Positions 12,013 to 16,937 of a DNA stretch of 16,937 nt are shown here, in pieces. This stretch comes from UMGS1781 sp045650705. Lineage in GTDB: Bacteria > Bacillota > Clostridia > TANB77 > CAG-508. The notes under the pieces were generated by a model. The model had not been told where the DNA came from. It did no database searches and saw only the letters and a program-made list of their open reading frames with translations. How positions within the stretch are numbered: the stretch's first letter is position 1; each line of letters starts with the position of its first letter. The stretch covers positions 1-16,937 of the forward strand of contig JAZRRK010000044.1 in assembly GCA_045650705.1 (NCBI GenBank), in the 5' to 3' direction. The position numbers and the translations under genes were made by a program.

Positions 12013-14001
12013 TTATATTTCAAACTTTATCATTTCTTCAAACTCTTGTTCTGTAATAACTTGAATTCCTAAGCTTTGAGCTTTGGTTAATTTGCTTCCT
12101 GCATCTTCTCCTGCTAAAACATATGATGTTTTTTTAGATACAGAGCCAGAAACTTTGCCACCAAATTTTTCTATAATCTCTCCTGCTTGGTCTCTAGTAT
12201 ATTTTTCTAAAGCTCCTGTTAATACAAATGTTTTTCCTAAAAATCTATTATCTGCCTCTTCATCTTCTTGCATAGTCATATTTAGCCCTGCAGATTTTAA
12301 CTTTTTTATTAAATCTTTAGTTTGGTCTTGCATAAAGAACTCTCTTATACTATTTGCTGTTATTGTTCCAATATCTTCTACTAAAGTTAAGGTTTCATAA
12401 CTTGCTTCTGCTAATTTATCCATATCTTTAAATCTTTTTGCTAATATCTTTGCTGACTTAGTTCCAACCTGCTCAATTCCTAATGCATTTATTAATCTAT
12501 CTAAATTGTTATTCTTACTTGCATTTATTGCATTAATTAAATTTTCTGCAAACTTCTTTCCATCTTTTTTCAAACTTGCTATATCTTCTTTCTTTAAAGA
12601 ATATATGTCTGCTATATTTGAGATTAAACCCTTATCAATTAATTGTTCTATTATCTTTTCTCCTAAGCCTTCTATATTCATTGCGTCTCTAGAAGCAAAA
12701 TGTATTATATTCCTTAAATTCCTAGCAGGGCATTCAATACCTATACATTTTGTAACTGCTTGTCCTGGTACTCTTATAGTTTGTCCTCCACAAACTGGGC
12801 ATGTTTTAGGCATTTCAAATTCTTTTTCTTTACCTGTTCTTTTTTCTGGTAAACACTTTACTACTTCTGGTATAACATCTCCTGCTTTTTGGATTATAAC
12901 CCTATCACCTATTTTTAAATCTTTTTCTCTTACAAAATCTTCGTTGTGCAATGTTGTTTTTGAAATTTTTGAGCCTGCAACTACAACTGGTTCTAAAATT
13001 GCCATTGGTGTTAATGCGCCTGTTCTTCCTACTTGGCATATAATATCTTTTAATACAGTCTCTTTTTGTTCTGGTGGATATTTATATGCTACAGCCCATT
13101 TAGGAGTTTTAAATGTTGTTCCTATCTTTTCCCTTAAATTTAAGTCATCAACTTTTACTACTGCTCCATCTATTCCAAAATTTAAAATTTCCCTTTCACT
13201 TTCTATTTTTTCTATTGCATTTTTTACCTTTTGTATTGTATCACATGGTATAATTACAGGATTTACATTAAAACCTATTTGTTTTAAATATTTTAAAGAC
13301 TCATAATGTGATGTAAATTCTTTTGATTCACATTTTTGAACATTAAATATAAATATGTCTAATGGTCTTTGAGCTGCAATTTTACTATCTAATTGGCGAA
13401 GCGAACCTGCAGCTAAATTCCTAGCATTTGCAAATTTTTCTTCTTCATCTAACTTTTCATTTAATTTTTCAAAGTCTTCTTTACCTATAAAAACTTCTCC
13501 ACGAACTATAATATCTATTGGTTCTTTAAGTTTTTTAGGTATGTTTCTTATAGTCTTTAAATTCTCTGTAACATCTTCTCCAACTTGTCCATTTCCCCTT
13601 GTTGCACCTCTTACGAATTCACCATTTTTATACTCTAAACTTACAGATAGACCATCTATTTTAGTTTCTACAACATATTTTACAGCCGTATCTTCTTTAC
13701 GCATTTTTATGTCAAAATCTCGAACTTCTTCAAAAGAAAATACATCTTGTAAACTTTGTAAAGGGACCTCATGTTCAACTTTTGCAAAACCTTCTTTTAC
13801 AGTTCCTCCAACTTTTTGAGTTAATGAAATTTCAGACACAAATTCTGGAAATTCTTTCTCCAAACTTTTTAGTTCATTCATAAGCATATCATATTCAAAA
13901 TCACTTATTTCTGGCTTATCTTCATCATAATACTTTGTAGCATAATATGCTGTTAATTTATTTAATTCATCTATCCTTTTCTTGGCTTTTTCTTTATCCA
14001 T
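12013..14001 (-). CDS. ligA: NAD+-dependent DNA ligase
   Basis: Seals nicks in DNA using NAD+; essential in replication and repair. Domain order is complete. The N-terminal Ia domain contains YYDEDKPEISDFEYD. The adenylation domain has the catalytic lysine K114 in ETKIDGLSV, then RGATRGNGQVGEDVT (131-145) and VAYKYPP (304-310). The OB fold contains GRTGALTPMAILEPV. The zinc finger uses C401, C404, C419 and C424. A helix-hairpin-helix region and a C-terminal BRCT domain (about 583-655, FLGKTFVLTGAL ... TSYVLAGEDAGSKL) follow. At 662 aa it is full length. GGAGGT precedes ATG 14001. It is unusual in lying behind a repeat-protein gene (35 bp upstream) and not behind the common partner helicase gene pcrA. 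Confidence 0.97.
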   Translation of the reverse strand: MDKEKAKKRIDELNKLTAYYATKYYDEDKPEISDFEYDMLMNELKSLEKEFPEFVSEISLTQKVGGTVKEGFAKVEHEVPLQSLQDVFSFEEVRDFDIKMRKEDTAVKYVVETKIDGLSVSLEYKNGEFVRGATRGNGQVGEDVTENLKTIRNIPKKLKEPIDIIVRGEVFIGKEDFEKLNEKLDEEEKFANARNLAAGSLRQLDSKIAAQRPLDIFIFNVQKCESKEFTSHYESLKYLKQIGFNVNPVIIPCDTIQKVKNAIEKIESEREILNFGIDGAVVKVDDLNLREKIGTTFKTPKWAVAYKYPPEQKETVLKDIICQVGRTGALTPMAILEPVVVAGSKISKTTLHNEDFVREKDLKIGDRVIIQKAGDVIPEVVKCLPEKRTGKEKEFEMPKTCPVCGGQTIRVPGQAVTKCIGIECPARNLRNIIHFASRDAMNIEGLGEKIIEQLIDKGLISNIADIYSLKKEDIASLKKDGKKFAENLINAINASKNNNLDRLINALGIEQVGTKSAKILAKRFKDMDKLAEASYETLTLVEDIGTITANSIREFFMQDQTKDLIKKLKSAGLNMTMQEDEEADNRFLGKTFVLTGALEKYTRDQAGEIIEKFGGKVSGSVSKKTSYVLAGEDAGSKLTKAQSLGIQVITEQEFEEMIKFEI

Positions 14002-14036
14002 ATAGACCTCCGTCTTACATCTATTGTGTAGGAAAG

Positions 14037-14696
14037 TTACACTTTTTCTTGTTTCTCTTTTTGTTTTTTATTTAGAGCTACTTTTGCTCCATTGCATAAT
14101 TGTTTAGCAGCATCACGCTTTGCAATTAATTTTTGTTGTTCCGCTTCTTTTTTAGAAAGTTCCTTAATTATTCCTAACTCTTCTAACTTTCTTTTTTCTT
14201 CTTCTGTTATAGTACAAGTACCAGTACCTTTATATGCACTCTTCGCCTGATTTATTGCTCTACCAATATTGTACTTACTATCTAAATCATACTTTTCGAT
14301 TTTACTTTGTTCTACTACATCAGATAATATTGTACTTTTTATTTCTCCATTAACTGATTTGGCTTGTTTTATTTTACTAACATCTATTCCTTCTTGCTTT
14401 AATATCTCCAATATATCAATTAGCTTTGATATTGATGACTCTGAATTTATTATTAATCCTAACTCTTCTAAACTTCTTCTATCTTCAGAAGTTAATATGC
14501 ATTTGCCTCTACCCTTATATGCTAGCTTAGCTGTTGAAATTTTAGGTCCAATTCTATAGTCTTTATCCAAATTATATTTATTTAATATATCTTCACTAAC
14601 AATATCCTTTAATGTTATAACTTCTCTTGTTCCATTTCTTTCTTCTGATTGTTTTATGGTATTTATATCGATTTCTTCTTGTTTCAATTTTTGCAA
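14037..14696 (-). CDS. Repeat protein, C-terminal fragment (repeats 4-5)
   Basis: This frame continues, after a one-base shift near 14799, the protein begun at 15594. Upstream of the nominal ATG 14696 the same frame is open and encodes the missing end of repeat 3 (YGTSVITDEDKRKLEDLGLV) and the start of repeat 4, so this ATG is not a real start. It contains two full ~95-aa units with the consensus IVxxDILxKYNLDxDYxIG, then ISTAKLAYKGxG, then a TxEExRxLEELGII motif, and a lysine-rich tail (AEQQKLIAKRDAAKQL and on). The end pattern (aromatic-IG, basic-AYKG, acidic LEELG) resembles the helicase-associated (HA) three-helix DNA-binding repeat. That is inference from pattern. It lies 35 bp before ligA. 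Confidence 0.65.
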   Translation of the reverse strand: MQKLKQEEIDINTIKQSEERNGTREVITLKDIVSEDILNKYNLDKDYRIGPKISTAKLAYKGRGKCILTSEDRRSLEELGLIINSESSISKLIDILEILKQEGIDVSKIKQAKSVNGEIKSTILSDVVEQSKIEKYDLDSKYNIGRAINQAKSAYKGTGTCTITEEEKRKLEELGIIKELSKKEAEQQKLIAKRDAAKQLCNGAKVALNKKQKEKQEKV

Positions 14697-14772
14697 TATA
14701 TCAATTAATTCTCTTATTGATGGTTCTTTTGGCTTATTTACTAATCCTAAATCCTCTAATTTTCTTTTATCT

Positions 14773-15594
14773 TCATCTGTTATTACTGATGTTCCGTATT
14801 CCCTTATATGCTAGCTTAGCTGTTGAAATTTTAGCTCCAATTTTATAATCTCCATTCCAATTATGCTTGCGTAAAATTTCTTCACTAATTATATCTGATA
14901 GTACAACATATCTGCGTTGACCTGCTACTGTTATTACATGTTTTATTTTTGTTATATCAATTCCTTCTTGCTTTAAACTTTCTAGCATTGTTATTAAATC
15001 TTTTATAGATGTTCGTCCTTCTTTAATTATTCTTAATGCTGTAATTTTTGCTTTCTCTTCTTCAGTTATTGGATATTCACCTTTATATGCTTGTCTTAGA
15101 TAATGGATCTTAGTACCTAATTTATATGCAGGATTTATGTTACATTCTTTTAATATTTCCATATCTACTACATCTGATGCTCTTGCAAAAGTTCTCTCTC
15201 CAGCTTCGTTTTTAATCATAGCAGGTATACTTGAAGTATCTATTCCAGCTTGCTGTAATTTTTCTAATATTTCTATTGCTTTAGCTCTGTCTGCAGTTCT
15301 ACTAAATAATTTAAATTCCTCTATTTTTTGCCTATCTTCTTCAGTAATAGCTAATCTTGCATTTCCTTTATACTCAGATTTTACTGATGTAATTCTAGCT
15401 CCTATCTTATATTCTCCGTCTAGATTATACTTTTCTAATATATCGCTACTAACTATATCAGATAGTTTAGTATACTCTGTTTTTCCATCTACTGTATTAG
15501 TTTGTTTTATTTCACTTACATTAATACCTTCTTTTTTTAATATATTAAGTATATATATAAACTTTTTTATAGATGTTTGACTATCTTCTCTCAT
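14773..15594 (-). CDS. Repeat protein, N-terminal fragment (repeats 1-3), frameshifted
   Basis: ATG 15594 follows AGGAG. Three tandem units of about 95 aa start at residues near 7, 100 and 193. Each has an N-terminal helix (IxILxxLKxEGIDxSxIK), a middle part (LSDIVSxxILxKYNLDGxYKIG) and an end (STAKLAYKG ... ITEEDRxKIEEF). The frame breaks after AYKG in repeat 3: it reads IRNISNNR and stops. Skipping one A near 14799-14800 joins it exactly to the downstream fragment, giving one 518-aa protein of five repeats plus a basic tail. No signal or membrane segment is present. The likely role, judged from HA-like repeats, is nucleic-acid binding; unproven. The upstream coiled-coil gene ends 17 bp away. 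Confidence 0.7.
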   Translation of the reverse strand: MREDSQTSIKKFIYILNILKKEGINVSEIKQTNTVDGKTEYTKLSDIVSSDILEKYNLDGEYKIGARITSVKSEYKGNARLAITEEDRQKIEEFKLFSRTADRAKAIEILEKLQQAGIDTSSIPAMIKNEAGERTFARASDVVDMEILKECNINPAYKLGTKIHYLRQAYKGEYPITEEEKAKITALRIIKEGRTSIKDLITMLESLKQEGIDITKIKHVITVAGQRRYVVLSDIISEEILRKHNWNGDYKIGAKISTAKLAYKGIRNISNNR

Positions 15595-15611
15595 TATTCT
15601 ACTCCTTTTTA

Positions 15612-15971
15612 TTATGTGTTACTCATTTGTTTTAAAATTTTATCTGTTTCTACTTTATACATCTCAATTTCTTTTCTTAGTTTTTCATTCTGTTCATCAT
15701 ATAGTTTTAGTAATTTATTATAGTCATTTTCTTCAATTTCGTTTTCGTCTATATTTCCTTGTTTAAATTCTTCTTGTAAGTTTAAAATTCTACTTTTTTC
15801 TTTATCTTCTTGTATCTGTATATATTCTTTAAAATTATTATATTCTTCCCTAATTGCAGTGTTTACTTCTTCTGCAGATTTTCTTTTAAATAGATTGAGA
15901 AAGAAGTTTTTAACTTTCTCAAAAAAGCCTTTTTTTGCTTTTATTAAACTTTTTTGTTCTTCTACTTTCAT
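15612..15971 (-). CDS. Coiled-coil protein with amphipathic N-terminus, 119 aa
   Basis: ATG 15971 has CGGAGG upstream. Residues 13-31 (KKGFFEKVKNFFLNLFKRK) form a strongly amphipathic, basic-aromatic helix that could lie on a membrane. The rest is charged and helical (REEYNNFKEYIQIQEDKEKS and on), with the heptad-like spacing of a coiled coil. It has no cysteines or catalytic motif. It sits between a DUF2207-like membrane protein (15 bp upstream) and the repeat protein (17 bp downstream), all in one direction and probably one message. A linker or adaptor role at the membrane is possible but speculative. Confidence 0.65.
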   Translation of the reverse strand: MKVEEQKSLIKAKKGFFEKVKNFFLNLFKRKSAEEVNTAIREEYNNFKEYIQIQEDKEKSRILNLQEEFKQGNIDENEIEENDYNKLLKLYDEQNEKLRKEIEMYKVETDKILKQMSNT

Positions 15972-15986
15972 CTCTTCCTCCGTTTG

Positions 15987-16913
15987 TTAAAACAATTTTT
16001 TTAAATATTTATTAAAGTATTTTGTACTGTCTTGATCTAAAGTTCCCTGCATATTAAATAATATAGCATAAATTATATAATAATCCCACATATTTATTTC
16101 GCTAATTTCTCTTTCATTAATTACTGAATAATCTTTTAAATATTTTTTTAACCCTTTTAGTTTTGCCTGTAATTCTAATCCTTTTTCGGTCCTATAAAAT
16201 GGTATAGAATAATTAATTAAACTAGCTTGAACCAATAATATTAGAAGTATCACAAATGACCATATAAATGCTACTACAGAAAATCCTAGTATTTCTATCA
16301 TATAACCATAATTAAAAAGCCATAATAATGAACTTCCACTATTTATAATTTTTATTATTATGGGATATTCTGCTTTTCCTACATTAAGCAAACCCACTCT
16401 TTTTGCATCTTCTATAGCATCTTCATGCCAAAATCTTTTTTGTTTTTTCCCATATATTGCAAATCCATTTAATGCTCTTATTAAATTTTTTTCTGAAAAA
16501 GAGTAATCTTTTACTAATTCTATAACTTTTTCATTTTCAATCTTTATTTTATTTTCCTTTTCTAAAGCAATTAATGTAGCTACCATTTCATCTTTATAAT
16601 TATTTTTTCTATTTAAACATAAATTTAAAGTAGCAACTGGATATTTTTTAATAATTTCCCTATAATACTCAATATCAAAATTAAAATTATCCTTTTCATT
16701 AATATGTACAAAAATTTTTTCTTCTGCAGTTTGCAATATCTTTATAACTGGTATATTTATAATAATCCCTATTGTTAGTACAATTAAGAAAATTTCATAC
16801 CTTGTAAGATAATTAATTAATTGAGTTTCAAAAAGTTTTTGTAAAGTCGTTAAAATAATTACAAATATAATTATAGAAATTATATCAACAAATATTTTGT
16901 TTTTTCTATTCAT
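15987..16913 (-). CDS. DUF2207-like membrane protein
   Basis: I start at ATG 16913 (GGAG 8 nt upstream), since the TTG at 16928 overlaps the ribosome site. The protein is 308 aa. It has two N-terminal membrane helices (DIISIIIFVIILTTLQ and EIFLIVLTIGIIINIPVI), a cytoplasmic region with VATLIALEKENKIKIE (a winged-helix-like strand-turn pattern), two more helices (ILGFSVVAFIWSFVILLILL), and a C-terminal block LKGLKKYLKDYSVINERE ... MWDYYIIYAILF. That last block and the gene's plan match the C-terminal half of DUF2207 predicted membrane proteins. The large extracellular N-terminal part of that family is absent. It is the first gene seen in the operon that leads to ligA; its promoter is beyond the window edge. 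Confidence 0.68.
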   Translation of the reverse strand: MNRKNKIFVDIISIIIFVIILTTLQKLFETQLINYLTRYEIFLIVLTIGIIINIPVIKILQTAEEKIFVHINEKDNFNFDIEYYREIIKKYPVATLNLCLNRKNNYKDEMVATLIALEKENKIKIENEKVIELVKDYSFSEKNLIRALNGFAIYGKKQKRFWHEDAIEDAKRVGLLNVGKAEYPIIIKIINSGSSLLWLFNYGYMIEILGFSVVAFIWSFVILLILLVQASLINYSIPFYRTEKGLELQAKLKGLKKYLKDYSVINEREISEINMWDYYIIYAILFNMQGTLDQDSTKYFNKYLKKLF

Positions 16914-16937
16914 TTCTTTCTTCTCCAACTATCATTA

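Overview
The window looks like a stretch of chromosome from a low-GC Firmicute, most likely an uncultured anaerobic clostridium. The base composition is strongly A+T-rich, the Shine-Dalgarno sites are AAGGAGG-like and the SigA-type promoters are near consensus. The gene set (minimal SufBC-type Fe-S machinery, type III glutamine synthetase, meso-diaminopimelate dehydrogenase, NAD+-dependent ligase) fits that view. Taxonomy is inference only.

Left part (1-1874) is accessory. A small membrane-protein gene runs off the left edge. Next come two cassette-like modules. Each has a ~68-bp structured repeat, a long AT-rich palindrome, a SigA promoter with a conserved ~90-nt leader, one small orphan ORF (122 aa, then 80 aa) and a strong hairpin. 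A third repeat copy closes the array against the terminator of the Fe-S genes. The same promoter and leader recurs 6.5 kb away, on the other strand, in front of a third unrelated small gene (7887-8249).

Middle part (1883-7880), all on the minus strand: sufC-sufB as a two-gene operon; two paralogous lipoprotein genes with an almost identical 5' leader that contains a 13-codon upstream ORF, one of them followed by a small membrane protein; then glnN (GSIII).

RNA hub (8357-8973): an orphan 5S rRNA plus tRNA-Asn(GTT) unit with its own promoter and terminator, transcribed away from a tRNA-Thr(GGT) gene. A 20-bp copy of the tRNA-Asn 3' end and three large palindromes lie just downstream of the tRNA-Asn.

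Defence-like module (9055-10116): an Abi_2/AbiF-type HEPN protein with an R-X4-H motif, flanked by two copies of a 38-nt RNA motif. Nine of the ten differences between the copies are in one 7-bp stem and all of them keep pairing. This is the clearest RNA-based system in the window.

Right part (10170-16913), minus strand, is probably one long transcription unit read from the right edge: a DUF2207-like membrane protein, a coiled-coil protein, a five-repeat protein split by a one-base frameshift, ligA, a 76-aa protein, ddh, and dtd. dtd also carries a one-base frameshift, which puts its Gly-cisPro motif out of frame. Both frameshifts are single-base insertions, so assembly error must be excluded before calling either gene broken.
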